Shown here: piece after piece, positions 1 through 8,354 of the stretch
Layout: every line of letters begins with the position of its first letter
Position numbering within the stretch: the first letter of the stretch is position 1
Origin: UBA1381 sp964399965
GTDB lineage: Bacteria > Bacillota > Clostridia > UBA1381
Length of the DNA stretch: 59,439 bases
Assembly: GCA_964399965.1 (NCBI GenBank)
Contig: CAYNRX010000009.1
Coordinates: forward strand, 1 to 59,439
Reading direction: 5' to 3'
Made by a program: the position numbers and the translations under genes
Notes under the pieces: model-generated
Told to the model about the DNA's origin: nothing
Databases searched by the model: none
Seen by the model: only the letters and a program-made list of their open reading frames with translations

Positions 1-9
1 TATTCTGGG

Positions 10-236
10 GAGCTCGAGGGTGAAACCCTCGAATTCCAATCAATTTTTGACGACTTCGCACCGCGCAAGATGGCGCGGTCGGCAGCTTGCTGCCGATTTT
101 TGCAAAGCAAAAATGCTGAAAATGCGTCAAAAATTGCGAAAATAAAAGTTTCAGCGGTCTTTAGACCGCCAATCAACGGAACTTTTATTTTCTTCATTAG
201 CCAGAAATCAATTGCGAAAAGGTTTCGCAATTGACT
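10..236 (-). repeat. Multi-hairpin intergenic repeat, copy A
   Basis: This 227 bp element is nearly identical to 10041-10271 in inverted orientation. Read on the minus strand it folds as a chain of stems. P1 is aattgcgaaa/tttcgcaatt. P2 is an outer stem gaaaataaaagtt/aacttttattttc enclosing gcggtct/agaccgc. P3 is an outer stem caatttttgacg/cgtcaaaaattg enclosing three hairpins (atttttgc/gcaaaaat, cggcag/ctgccg, ccgcgc/gcgcgg). P4 is cgagggt/accctcg. It starts a few bases after the iorB stop codon. No credible coding sequence is seen. It could be a non-autonomous mobile repeat or a structured RNA; the sequence does not decide between them. Confidence 0.85.
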
Positions 237-242
237 ATGTAA

Positions 243-815
243 TTATAAATTATATCCTAGCTCCAGAGCTTTCAGATTTACCTCCAAAAACCTTTCAGGC
301 ACCGTATCCTTTACTGCTTCTACCCATTTTTCGTAGGGAACAGAGGTGTTCTTGGCCATAACGCCGATAAGGACTACGTTTACGGCCTTGATATTTCCGG
401 CCTCCTCCGCAAGCGAGAGCGCGTCCACGGCTGTAAGATCGGCCACGGCGGAGATCTTCCCGATGATATCCTCCGGGTAGGTCATAGCCCCGGTGATAAC
501 AGGCATCGGATCCATCTTCTGGGTATTGGCGATCATTTTGCCGCCCTTTTTCAGATACGGCAAAGCGCGATAGGCTTCAAGCTGCTCAAAAGCAAGGATG
601 ATGTCCGCCTCGCCGCAGTCGATTATCGGTGAATACACCTTTTCGCCGTATTTTACATATGTAACAACGCTTCCTCCGCGCTGGCTCATGCCGTGCACCT
701 CGGAGACCTTTACGTCATAGCCCTCGTTTATTGCGACCTTGCCGAGGATGCGGCTGGCAAGCAGCGTTCCCTGGCCGCCTACGCCGACTATCATGATATT
801 CATTGTATCAGCCAT
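243..815 (-). CDS. iorB: Indolepyruvate ferredoxin oxidoreductase, beta subunit
   Basis: This 190-residue protein is the gamma/beta-type subunit of the 2-oxoacid:ferredoxin oxidoreductase family. With IorA it oxidatively decarboxylates arylpyruvates from aromatic amino acids to aryl-acetyl-CoA and passes electrons to ferredoxin. The N-terminal GVGGQGTLLASRIL (about residues 11-24) and the following EVHGMSQRGGSV are the signature segments of this subunit. Length is normal for the family. It begins 4 nt after the iorA stop and is surely cotranscribed with it from the promoter at 2622-2650. Repeat copy A follows directly. Cytosolic. Confidence 0.93.
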   Translation of the reverse strand: MADTMNIMIVGVGGQGTLLASRILGKVAINEGYDVKVSEVHGMSQRGGSVVTYVKYGEKVYSPIIDCGEADIILAFEQLEAYRALPYLKKGGKMIANTQKMDPMPVITGAMTYPEDIIGKISAVADLTAVDALSLAEEAGNIKAVNVVLIGVMAKNTSVPYEKWVEAVKDTVPERFLEVNLKALELGYNL

Positions 816-819
816 TATT

Positions 820-2553
820 TTAATCCTCCTTTTCGATCGCGTGGAACGGGCAGACGTTTACGCACAGTCCGCAGCCGTTGCACTGGGTGGTATCTATCTT
901 TACTCCGTCGCCGTCGGCCGATATTGCCGGACAGCCCAGCCTCATGCACACCTTGCACTTTTTGCAGTTTTCGGTGATCTTGCAGTGGCCGGTGTATTTT
1001 ACGGTCTTTAACAGCGCGCAGGGACGCTGAGCGATTATTACCGAAGGCTCCTCGCGGGCGACCTCCTCCTTGACAACGCGCTCCAAGGCGGCCACGTCGA
1101 ACGGATCGCAGACGGTCACATGCTCTACACCCACAGATTTACACAGGGCTATCAGGTTGACCTGCTTAGTTTCCTCCTTGCGGATCGTGTATCCGGTAGT
1201 GGGGTTATCCTGATGGCCGGTCATGCCTGTTATGGAGTTATCAAGGATGATCACTGTATTGGCGCCCTTGTTGTATACTATGTCGATAAGGCCGGTTATG
1301 CCGGAATGGATGAATGTCGAATCACCGATGACCGATACCAGCTTTTTGTTGAATTCCGCTCCCCTGGCCTTGGCCATACCCAAGGCGGCGCTTACGGAAG
1401 CACCCATGCAGATCGTCGTATCGACGCTTGACAGCGGGGCTGCTGCTCCCAGCGTATAACAGCCGATATCGCCCGATACCACCAGGTTCAGCTTTTTCAG
1501 TACGTAGAATACTCCCCTGTGCGGACAGCCGGGACACATTACCGGCGGACGTACAGGCACCGGTTCGCCGGGAGTCAGGTATTCGGGAGCGTCCTCGCCG
1601 AGGACGGCCTTCTTTATCATTGCCGGAGTGTATTCTCCCAGCAGTGTAAAGGCGTCTTTGCCGATAACCTCTATACCTAATGAACGTATGTATTCCTCAA
1701 AGAAGGGATCAAGCTCCTCGATAACATAGAGCTTTTCCACTTTAGCGGCGAAATCGCGGATGGTCTTTTCCGGCAGCGGGTATATCATCCCCAGTTTTAG
1801 GTAGCTGACCTTGTCTCCCAGAGCCTCCTTAGCGTACATATACGATATACCGCTTGAGATAACGCCGATCTTATCGGAGTTCATCTCCACGGTGTTCAAG
1901 CCGCACTCGTCGGCAAATTTCTCCAGCGTGCGCATACGCTCCTCTACCACTACGTGCCGTCCCTTGGCGTTGGCGGGCATCATTACATACTTGGCCGCAT
2001 TCTTTTCGTAATCCTTAAGCGGCTTGTCAGCGCGCGGACATTCCTCGACTAATCCCTGCGAATGGGATACGCGTGTGGAAAGACGGATAACGGCCGGAGT
2101 GTCGAACTGCTCGCTCAGCTCAAAGGCCAGCTTTGTGAAATCGCGGCATTCCCGGCTGTCGGCGGGCTCGAGCATCAATAGCTTGGCCGCCTTGGCATAA
2201 TGGCGCGAATCCTGCTCATTCTGTGAGGAATGCATACCCTGGTCATCGGCTACGCATAAGACTAGGCCGCCGTTTACGCCGGTATAGCTGGCGGTAAACA
2301 CCGGGTCGGCCATAACGTTAAAGCCGACATGCTTCATGCAGCTCATGCTGCGCGCACCGGCGATAGAAGCGCCGATAGCCACCTCGGCGGCCACCTTTTC
2401 GTTGGGCGCCCATTCAACGTATACATCCTCATATTTTACCATATTTTCGGTTATTTCTGTGCTGGGCGTTCCCGGATAGGACGCCACAACGCTTACGCCG
2501 GCTTCATAGGCGCCGCGGGCGACAGCCTCATTGCCAAGCATTAGTTTTTTCAT
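820..2553 (-). CDS. iorA: Indolepyruvate ferredoxin oxidoreductase, alpha subunit
   Basis: This 577-residue subunit carries thiamine diphosphate and the iron-sulfur clusters. The N-terminal half is the pyrimidine-binding domain. The middle contains the TPP-binding stretch beginning GDSTFIHSGITG and ending in LDNSITGMTG. The C-terminal about 55 residues hold two ferredoxin-like cysteine groups, the second being CNGCGLCVNVCP. The start is set at the Met of MKKLMLGNEAV, which has GGAAGGATC upstream, rather than nine codons earlier. It is first in an iorAB operon, and a ferredoxin gene lies 1.7 kb upstream. It probably serves amino-acid fermentation or, in reverse, aromatic amino-acid synthesis. 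Confidence 0.94.
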   Translation of the reverse strand: MKKLMLGNEAVARGAYEAGVSVVASYPGTPSTEITENMVKYEDVYVEWAPNEKVAAEVAIGASIAGARSMSCMKHVGFNVMADPVFTASYTGVNGGLVLCVADDQGMHSSQNEQDSRHYAKAAKLLMLEPADSRECRDFTKLAFELSEQFDTPAVIRLSTRVSHSQGLVEECPRADKPLKDYEKNAAKYVMMPANAKGRHVVVEERMRTLEKFADECGLNTVEMNSDKIGVISSGISYMYAKEALGDKVSYLKLGMIYPLPEKTIRDFAAKVEKLYVIEELDPFFEEYIRSLGIEVIGKDAFTLLGEYTPAMIKKAVLGEDAPEYLTPGEPVPVRPPVMCPGCPHRGVFYVLKKLNLVVSGDIGCYTLGAAAPLSSVDTTICMGASVSAALGMAKARGAEFNKKLVSVIGDSTFIHSGITGLIDIVYNKGANTVIILDNSITGMTGHQDNPTTGYTIRKEETKQVNLIALCKSVGVEHVTVCDPFDVAALERVVKEEVAREEPSVIIAQRPCALLKTVKYTGHCKITENCKKCKVCMRLGCPAISADGDGVKIDTTQCNGCGLCVNVCPFHAIEKED

Positions 2554-2604
2554 ATACTCAGATCCTTCCCAAAGGGTCAAACCCCTTCATTATTCGGCAG
2601 AAAG

Positions 2605-2620
2605 CTGCCGCTCTTTTTCT
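2605..2620 (-). promoter_or_regulatory. Leader hairpin of iorAB mRNA
   Basis: Perfect 6 bp stem cggcag/ctgccg with loop aaag, sitting just downstream of the -10 box of the iorA promoter, so it would form near the 5' end of the transcript. It has no U-run, so it is more likely a 5' stability hairpin than an attenuator. Inference only. Confidence 0.35.
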
Positions 2621-2621
2621 A

Positions 2622-2650
2622 ATTATACTACATTTTGCACTGAAAGTCAA
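2622..2650 (-). promoter_or_regulatory. Sigma-A type promoter for iorAB
   Basis: On the minus strand TTGACT is followed by a 17 nt spacer and TATAAT. It is placed about 70 nt upstream of the chosen iorA start. Confidence 0.8.
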
Positions 2651-2692
2651 TTTTATTTTCGCGCTTTTTTGGATATAGTTTAACGGCGCGTA

Positions 2693-2746
2693 CAAAAAAA
2701 CGCCCGTATATCGCAGAAAAGGCAAGTCCTCTGCGGTAAACGGGCG
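2693..2746 (-). terminator. Rho-independent terminator of the capA-like gene
   Basis: A 16 bp near-perfect stem (arms 2701-2716 and 2731-2746) is followed on the minus strand by seven U. It lies between the capA-like stop codon and the iorA promoter. Confidence 0.85.
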
Positions 2747-2767
2747 ATATTTGTCATTATACCTATA

Positions 2768-4015
2768 TTAGCTCTGGTTTTCTCCGCTGCCGTTATCGGA
2801 CGGGGAGGCTGTGGGAGAAGGCGCGGGCGAGGCCGTGGCCCTTTGGGATTCGGGCAAGGCTGTCGGCAGCCCGGAGGATGCGGATGTATTCTGCGCGGAG
2901 GAGGTGAGGGCGGTCTCTTCGTTGCCGAAATACAAAAGCGCAGCGTCAGTGCCGACTGCACGCGACCGTTCTGTTATCTTATCGATTATAGCGGTGCGTT
3001 CCTCGCCGGAAGCGATCGCCGGCTGATAGTCGTTTACACTGTCGGAGCCGCTTATGCGGCAGGGGATGATCTGCGTGTTGTCGTCGGGCACCAATGTGCC
3101 GTTGGTGAAGCTGAACGTTTGCTGGAATATCATAGAATCCTTGTCCGAAGGATTGGTATTGCCGCCGAAACAGAAATTACCCAGGCTGTAGACAATATAG
3201 CGGCCGTTGTATTTCTCAATGCCCTGCACAACGTGCGGGTGATGGCCGAGTATCAAATCTGCGCCGGCGTCTATAGCGCTGTGTGCAAGCTCCACCTGCT
3301 CAGTTTCCGGCTCCTCCGCCTTTTCCACGCCCCAATGGACGCTGGCGATGACCAGCTGTGCGCCCTGGGTCTTTAATGACTGTATGGCTGGAACGAGCTG
3401 GGAGCTGCCCTCTTCGTTAAGAGCGTTTACGCCCACAAGGCCGACCTTGACGCCGTTTATCTCGGTCATCACGGTATCCGTGCCGCTGAAGCTGAGGATA
3501 CCGGCCGCATCAAGGTTTGCGACCGTGTCCGAAAGAGCCTCCTGGCCGTAGTCAGCCGAATGGTTGTTGGCCAGGTTTACAGCCTCGAAGCTGCCATCGG
3601 TCAATATCTGCACGTATGACGGGTCGCCGCGGAAAGCAAACGACTTGTCCGCCCGTGTACCCTGGTCGGAAAGCGCGCATTCGAGATTGCCTATCGTCAG
3701 GTCGTCATGGGAGAATATCCCGGCGACATTTTGGAAAAAGTACGCGGTATTGCCGCCCTGCTCCTCGAAAACATCGTTGAAGCTCACGCCCGAGGGTGCG
3801 CCCCTGTCGGCGGCCAGCGTCAGATCCCCGACTGCGCTTATTGTTATCGTGCGCTGCTCTTCTACGGTCTCTACGGTATTCTGTTCACCCTGCTCGTTTT
3901 GAGAGGGGGAGGTGTTCTCCGGTATAAGGGCGATGATGATTGCGATAACGAACAGGACCGCTATCGCCGCGGTTATATATTTTCTGTAGGCAAAAAGCCC
4001 GGAATTTTTGTTCAT
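2768..4015 (-). CDS. CapA family (poly-gamma-glutamate biosynthesis-like) membrane-anchored phosphoesterase
   Basis: This 415-residue protein has one N-terminal membrane segment (YITAAIAVLFVIAIIIALIP). A CapA/calcineurin-like metallophosphoesterase-fold domain follows, with AVGDLTLAADRG, NLECALSD, NNHSADYG and the metal-binding GHHPHVVQ. The last about 45 residues are Ser/Pro/Ala/Thr-rich and probably a flexible tail. The domain should face the cell exterior. No capB/capC partners are present, so polyglutamate synthesis is not implied; CapA homologues are widespread alone. Start chosen at MNKNSG, where AAAGGAG is 7 nt upstream. Single-gene unit with its own promoter and terminator. Confidence 0.85.
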   Translation of the reverse strand: MNKNSGLFAYRKYITAAIAVLFVIAIIIALIPENTSPSQNEQGEQNTVETVEEQRTITISAVGDLTLAADRGAPSGVSFNDVFEEQGGNTAYFFQNVAGIFSHDDLTIGNLECALSDQGTRADKSFAFRGDPSYVQILTDGSFEAVNLANNHSADYGQEALSDTVANLDAAGILSFSGTDTVMTEINGVKVGLVGVNALNEEGSSQLVPAIQSLKTQGAQLVIASVHWGVEKAEEPETEQVELAHSAIDAGADLILGHHPHVVQGIEKYNGRYIVYSLGNFCFGGNTNPSDKDSMIFQQTFSFTNGTLVPDDNTQIIPCRISGSDSVNDYQPAIASGEERTAIIDKITERSRAVGTDAALLYFGNEETALTSSAQNTSASSGLPTALPESQRATASPAPSPTASPSDNGSGENQS

Positions 4016-4055
4016 TGCTTGTTCTCCTTTATCCATTGAGTATATTATATTATGT

Positions 4056-4083
4056 AGTCAATTGCAAAACCTTTTCGCAATTA
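4056..4083 (+). repeat. Solo hairpin resembling P1 of the multi-hairpin repeat
   Basis: The sequence agtcaattgc, aaaacc, ttttcgcaatta matches the first stem and flank of copies A and B but lacks everything after it. It falls in the 5' leader of the capA-like mRNA, between promoter and start codon. It could be a decayed or minimal repeat copy, or an independent leader hairpin. Confidence 0.55.
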
Positions 4084-4098
4084 TTTATATCACATTAT

Positions 4099-4127
4099 AT
4101 TGTACGTCACTATCAGCCCAATGTCAA
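4099..4127 (-). promoter_or_regulatory. Promoter for the capA-like gene
   Basis: TTGACA, 17 nt, TACAAT on the minus strand, about 85 nt upstream of the start codon. Confidence 0.75.
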
Positions 4128-4170
4128 TTACTGTAACAAAAAAGTCACAAAATTGTAAGATATACGATAC

Positions 4171-4205
4171 AAAAAAACGGACTGCCGCCAAAGAACAGTC
4201 CGTTT
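4171..4205 (-). terminator. Terminator of the ferredoxin gene
   Basis: Perfect 10 bp stem aaacggactg/cagtccgttt (4175-4184 and 4196-4205), followed on the minus strand by a run of U, just after the ferredoxin stop. Confidence 0.88.
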
Positions 4206-4223
4206 CCTTGTTTTAGCAAAAGC

Positions 4224-4394
4224 TTATGCCTGTTCGATAGCCTCTACAGGACATCCGGCCGCGCAGGAACCGCAGTCGATGCAAGCGTCAGCGTTGATCT
4301 CGAAGTGCTCATCGCCCTGGCTGATAGCGCCAACGGGGCAAGTTCCCTCGCAGCTTCCGCAGGATATGCAAGAGTCTGTGATCTTAAATGCCAT
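4224..4394 (-). CDS. 2x[4Fe-4S] ferredoxin
   Basis: This 56-residue clostridial-type ferredoxin is read from the sequence. The two cluster motifs are CISCGSCEGTCP and CIDCGSCAAGCP. It is a low-potential electron carrier for enzymes such as the IorAB complex encoded nearby. AAGGAGGT precedes the ATG by a normal distance. It is a single-gene unit with a consensus promoter and a strong terminator, which suggests high expression. Confidence 0.95.
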   Translation of the reverse strand: MAFKITDSCISCGSCEGTCPVGAISQGDEHFEINADACIDCGSCAAGCPVEAIEQA

Positions 4395-4449
4395 AGTAGG
4401 ATACCTCCTTATTTGATTGCCGTTCTCGAAAAGCCCGGCTTATACTCAC

Positions 4450-4478
4450 ATTATAGCACTAACGCCGGCAAATTTCAA
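4450..4478 (-). promoter_or_regulatory. Promoter for the ferredoxin gene
   Basis: TTGAAA, 17 nt, TATAAT on the minus strand, 55 nt upstream of the ferredoxin ATG. Confidence 0.8.
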
Positions 4479-4534
4479 GTGGTTTTTCAAAAAATATTAT
4501 TCATAATTATGTTAATTAAATATGAAAAATCATA

Positions 4535-5404
4535 TCAGTCCTCAAGTTTATCAAGCTCCGGATCATGGGGCTCGTGGTGACGGCGGTGGTCGGCGCGTTT
4601 TATGACCTTGACCTCGTTTTTGTCAAACTCGCGCAGAGTTGTCTCGCCGGAGGAATCGATCTTCACCTTGAGCTTTCCTTTTAGGAGGGACACAGAATCG
4701 ACAGTGCCCCGTCCGGCAGGAGTCTTTACGACAGAGCCGGGATGAGGAGTGCTCTTAAGCAGTGCGTCATAGCTCTCCTGCTCGTACCTAAGGCAGCACA
4801 TCAGGCGGCCGCATACGCCGGATATCTTGGTGGGATTTAGCGACAGCCCCTGTTCCTTGGCCATTTTTATCGATACCGGGGCAAATTCGCCTAAAAAGCG
4901 CGAACAGCAGATATCCCGGCCGCACATGCCGATGCTGCCGCGCGACTTAAACTCGTCCCTTACGCCTATCTGCCTTAGCTCTATCCTCGTGCGGAACACC
5001 ATCGCCAGATCCTTTACCAGCTCGCGGAAATCCACCCTTCCCTCGGCGGAGAAATTAAAGACTATCTTGTTGCCGTCAAACGTATACTCAACGTCCAGAA
5101 GCGTCATTTCCAGCTTGTGTTTTTTTATCTTTTCCAGGCAGATGTCAAAGGCTTCCTTCTCCTTTTCTTTATTCTCCCGGTTGTGTTCGTCATCGGCCTG
5201 GGTAGCGGGGCGGATTATGCCCTTTAAGGGCGTATCCATCTCCTCCTCCTTTATCTTTCGGGGGGAGAACACCACCTCGCCGTATTCGACGCCACGGACT
5301 GTTTCCACTATCACGTGGTCGCCCTTTTTGACCCGGAATTTTAAGGGGTCAAAGTAGTATATCTTACCGACCGGCTTGAAGCGTACTCCTATTATTGTCA
5401 ACAT
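4535..5404 (-). CDS. ricT: PSP1 domain protein, RicT/YaaT-like
   Basis: This 289-residue protein starts at MLTIIGVRFKPVGK, 42 nt inside the longest frame, because AGGAGA lies just upstream. The PSP1 domain includes GRVDFRELVKDLA and the cysteine-rich GMCGRDICCSRFLGEF and CGRLMCCLRYE, which in RicT bind iron-sulfur clusters. In Bacillus subtilis RicT acts with RicA and RicF, affecting RNase Y-dependent mRNA maturation and sporulation. The C-terminus is basic and His-rich. The start overlaps the preceding gene by 7 nt, so the two are translationally coupled. Last gene of the leftward que-radA operon. Confidence 0.9.
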   Translation of the reverse strand: MLTIIGVRFKPVGKIYYFDPLKFRVKKGDHVIVETVRGVEYGEVVFSPRKIKEEEMDTPLKGIIRPATQADDEHNRENKEKEKEAFDICLEKIKKHKLEMTLLDVEYTFDGNKIVFNFSAEGRVDFRELVKDLAMVFRTRIELRQIGVRDEFKSRGSIGMCGRDICCSRFLGEFAPVSIKMAKEQGLSLNPTKISGVCGRLMCCLRYEQESYDALLKSTPHPGSVVKTPAGRGTVDSVSLLKGKLKVKIDSSGETTLREFDKNEVKVIKRADHRRHHEPHDPELDKLED

Positions 5405-5895
5405 TTCTTTTCTCCTTTCGCCAAAAGCTCCTCTATGCGGCCCCAAAGCTCCTCCGACGGCTCTATCACCAAAAGACCGTAGATATCTTTTTTACAAAAC
5501 GCTATATACACAAACCGTCCCTTGATATTAGTGATGCTGTGGCAGAAACGCCAGGTGCGAAACCGCTTGCCTTTAAGAGCTGCTGCCGCCGTATCCCTGT
5601 TTCTGCTTGATGCAAGTATCTCCGAGGATCTAAGCTCTATTTCTCTGGTGCGCCGCTTGCCTATCTCCCGCCGTACCTTGAGCTTGTGCCCAACGGTCTC
5701 ATAGGTGAGAAAGGCGCAGTAGCGCGTAAGCACCAGGTACACCAGTACGGCCGCCAGCAGTATCTTTAATATGTCGCCGGCCGCGGCGATCGAGGGTATA
5801 AAGAATGATACCGCTGTCCCGATAAGATCGATAGCCACAGCGGCGGCAAGGGTGATAAAAAGCTCTTTCCAGCCGGTCTTTAATTTTTCGGTCAT
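5398..5895 (-). CDS. Membrane protein of unknown function (165 aa)
   Basis: I do not recognise a named family. Two hydrophobic segments (about residues 12-36 and 40-62) form an N-terminal hairpin. The remaining about 100 residues are basic and look soluble, with alternating hydrophobic strands near GRFVYIAFCKKDIYGLLVIEPS, reminiscent of bacterial PH-like membrane proteins. That resemblance is only an impression. It lies 13 nt after radA and overlaps ricT by 7 nt, so it is a fixed member of this operon. Confidence 0.7.
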   Translation of the reverse strand: MTEKLKTGWKELFITLAAAVAIDLIGTAVSFFIPSIAAAGDILKILLAAVLVYLVLTRYCAFLTYETVGHKLKVRREIGKRRTREIELRSSEILASSRNRDTAAAALKGKRFRTWRFCHSITNIKGRFVYIAFCKKDIYGLLVIEPSEELWGRIEELLAKGEKKC

Positions 5896-5908
5896 TATTC
5901 GATCCTTT

Positions 5909-7291
5909 CTATTTCTTCCTTATAAGAGACATCGCCTCGCGTATTGAGGAAATGCCGTATACCGAAAGCCCCTGCGGTATTTTCACTCCCCGCATTGCTC
6001 CCTTGGGCACGATGGCCGAGGAAAAGCCCATCTTAGCAGCTTCCGAGAGACGCTTTTCCAGCTGCATAACGCTTCGAAGCTCTCCGCCCAGGCCGACTTC
6101 GCCGATAAACACCATATCCGGCGGCAGGGGCACATCGCTCTGCCCGGCGGCGATCGCGGCGCAAACGCCGAGGTCAACGGCCGTATCGTCTATACGCAGC
6201 CCACCGGCCACGTTTATATATACGTCCGAATTGGACAGGTTCATGCGGGCGCGCTTTTCCAGCACCGCTATCAGAAGTATCACCCGGTTCAGGTCGATAC
6301 CGCTCGACATGCGGCGAGGATTGCCAAAGCCGGTGGGCGTCACCAGCGCCTGCACCTCTGCCAGCACTCCTCTTGAGCCTTCCAGCGTGCAGACCACGCA
6401 GGAGCCGGAGGCGTTCTCCGGCCGCCCCTCAAGCAGCATGGCCGAGGGGTTTTCCACCTCGCAAAGACCATTTTCCCGCATCTCAAATACGCCTATCTCA
6501 TTAGTGGAGCCGAACCGGTTCTTGACTGCTCGCAGTATGCGGAAAGACAGCTGGCGGTCGCCCTCGAAATAGAGCACGCAGTCCACCATATGCTCAAGGA
6601 TCCTCGGCCCGGCAAGTGTGCCGTCCTTGGTCACGTGGCCAACGATGAACATAGCGCAGCCGGTGGTTTTGGCCGTACGCATGAACAGGTTGGCGGCCTC
6701 CCTTACCTGGGGGACGCTTCCGGAGGCGGAGGCGATATCGGCGCGGTTCATGGTCTGGATCGAGTCTATTATCGCCACGTCCGGCTTCATCTCCTGGATA
6801 TATCCGGCCGCCGTCTCCACATCGGTCTCTGATATCAGGTAAAGATTGGGGGAGGAGATGCCCAGACGTTCGGCTCTTAATTTTATCTGTCCCTCCGACT
6901 CCTCGCCGGAGATATAGAGGACTTTTTTGTCCTCGCCGATGCTGCGGCATAATTGCAGAAGCAGCGTTGATTTTCCGATGCCCGGATCGCCGCCGACAAG
7001 CACCAGCGAACCGCGCACGATACCGCCGCCCAATACCCGGTCGAGCTCGCGTATCCCGCTGGGATAACGGGGGGAGGAATCGTAGCTGACCTTATTTATC
7101 GGCATAGGCCGGCGTATTTGGCCGCCTATAGGATGCACGGGGACGCCATAGGCGGAGGAGGGTTTCTTTTGCTGCTGGGTTATGACCGTTTCCTGCATCG
7201 TGTTCCACGCTCCGCAGGAGGTGCAGCGTCCCATCCACTTCGGCGTCTGATAGCCGCATTCGGAACAAATATATGCTGTTTTTGTTTTCAT
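5909..7291 (-). CDS. radA: DNA repair protein RadA (Sms)
   Basis: This 460-residue RecA-like helicase acts in recombinational branch migration. The N-terminal zinc finger is CSECGYQTPKWMGRCTSC. Walker A is GGDPGIGKST (about residue 94), the family-specific KNRFGS motif is present near residue 256, and the C-terminal Lon-like domain occupies about residues 290-455. Length is typical. The ATG directly abuts the stop codon of the NUDIX gene (TAG-ATG), and its Shine-Dalgarno is weak, so translational coupling is likely. Confidence 0.97.
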   Translation of the reverse strand: MKTKTAYICSECGYQTPKWMGRCTSCGAWNTMQETVITQQQKKPSSAYGVPVHPIGGQIRRPMPINKVSYDSSPRYPSGIRELDRVLGGGIVRGSLVLVGGDPGIGKSTLLLQLCRSIGEDKKVLYISGEESEGQIKLRAERLGISSPNLYLISETDVETAAGYIQEMKPDVAIIDSIQTMNRADIASASGSVPQVREAANLFMRTAKTTGCAMFIVGHVTKDGTLAGPRILEHMVDCVLYFEGDRQLSFRILRAVKNRFGSTNEIGVFEMRENGLCEVENPSAMLLEGRPENASGSCVVCTLEGSRGVLAEVQALVTPTGFGNPRRMSSGIDLNRVILLIAVLEKRARMNLSNSDVYINVAGGLRIDDTAVDLGVCAAIAAGQSDVPLPPDMVFIGEVGLGGELRSVMQLEKRLSEAAKMGFSSAIVPKGAMRGVKIPQGLSVYGISSIREAMSLIRKK

Positions 7292-7750
7292 CTATTTCCA
7301 ATATCCCTGCTTTCTAAGCTCCCGGAACAGATATTGTGTCCTCCGCTCAAGCGGTGAGGGAAGATCATCCGGGGAAAAATATCCAAGCGACTCGCTCTCG
7401 CCGTCGGCTATGTGCAGGTCGCCGCTGATACCGCTCATGCGGTAGAGGATTATCACCGTATCCACGTTGTCGCCGTTGGGGTAGGTGTAGGAGTATTCCG
7501 GGCCGGAATAAACGCCCATAAGCTCGGCGTCTTCCGCTTTAAGCCCGGTCTCCTCCCAAAGCTCGCGCTTTGCCGCCTCCTCCACCTTTTCTCCGATCTC
7601 TAAGCTTCCGCCCGGAAGTCCCCAGTCCTTGGTATCTGAACGCAGCTGCATAAGGATCTCGCCCCTGCTGTTTTCCACAAAAGCAGTCGCTCCCACCATG
7701 ATTATCGTATCATGCCCGACCGATTCTCTGAGCTTTGATAAATATCCCAT
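7292..7750 (-). CDS. NUDIX hydrolase
   Basis: This 152-residue protein has a complete Nudix box beginning GGSLEIGEKVEEA and ending RELWEETGL at about residues 45-68. It should hydrolyse a nucleoside diphosphate linked to another group; substrate cannot be read from sequence. AGGAGG precedes the ATG. It is wedged between folE and radA in the leftward operon. Because dihydroneopterin triphosphate pyrophosphatases are also NUDIX enzymes, a role next to FolE is conceivable, but unproven. Confidence 0.9.
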   Translation of the reverse strand: MGYLSKLRESVGHDTIIMVGATAFVENSRGEILMQLRSDTKDWGLPGGSLEIGEKVEEAAKRELWEETGLKAEDAELMGVYSGPEYSYTYPNGDNVDTVIILYRMSGISGDLHIADGESESLGYFSPDDLPSPLERRTQYLFRELRKQGYWK

Positions 7751-7759
7751 ATTTTCCTC

Positions 7760-8338
7760 CTATCTGAGCAGGCTGTAAAACTCACTGCGCAGCTGATGAT
7801 CGGTGTCGAACAGGCCGCGTATGGCGCTGGTGCGCGTTTTCGCTCCCCGGGATTTTATGCCGCGGGCGGTCATGCAGCTGTGCTCGCCCTCGATGACCAC
7901 GATAACGTCCTCGGTCTTAAGGACCGTCTGCATTATCTCGGCGATATCGGCACACAGCTTTTCCTGCAGCTGCAGCCGCTTGGCGGCCATATCGCAGATG
8001 CGGGCTATCTTGGAAAGGCCGATAACGCGTCCGGCCGGGATGTAGCCCACGTGGCAGCGCATATTATACATCAGAGCCATATGGTGCTCGCACCAGCTGA
8101 ATACCTCTATATCCTTGACCAGCACAAGGTCGCGGGAGTCCACGTCCTCAAAACACTTATCAAACATCTGCGCTATTTCCGCGTTGGTGTAGCGCATACC
8201 CTCGAATATCTCCGCAAACATCCGCGCTACCCTGGCCGGCGTCTCGCGAAGACCCTCACGCCCGGGATCGTCGCCTATGGCCAAAAGCAGCTCCTCTACC
8301 GCCGCTTCTATTCTTTTATTGTCAAATTCAGGCTTCAA
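7760..8338 (-). CDS. folE: GTP cyclohydrolase I
   Basis: This 192-residue enzyme converts GTP to 7,8-dihydroneopterin triphosphate, feeding both folate and queuosine synthesis. Zinc ligands are visible in WCEHHMAL and EGEHSCMTARG. Location in the que cluster suggests that queuosine is at least one destination. The start is TTG: the frame opens TTG AAG CCT with GAGGT upstream, and the only nearby ATG is in another frame and stops at once. The gap to queE is 16 nt. Confidence 0.95.
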   Translation of the reverse strand: MKPEFDNKRIEAAVEELLLAIGDDPGREGLRETPARVARMFAEIFEGMRYTNAEIAQMFDKCFEDVDSRDLVLVKDIEVFSWCEHHMALMYNMRCHVGYIPAGRVIGLSKIARICDMAAKRLQLQEKLCADIAEIMQTVLKTEDVIVVIEGEHSCMTARGIKSRGAKTRTSAIRGLFDTDHQLRSEFYSLLR

Positions 8339-8354
8339 CTCTCATACCTCTTTC

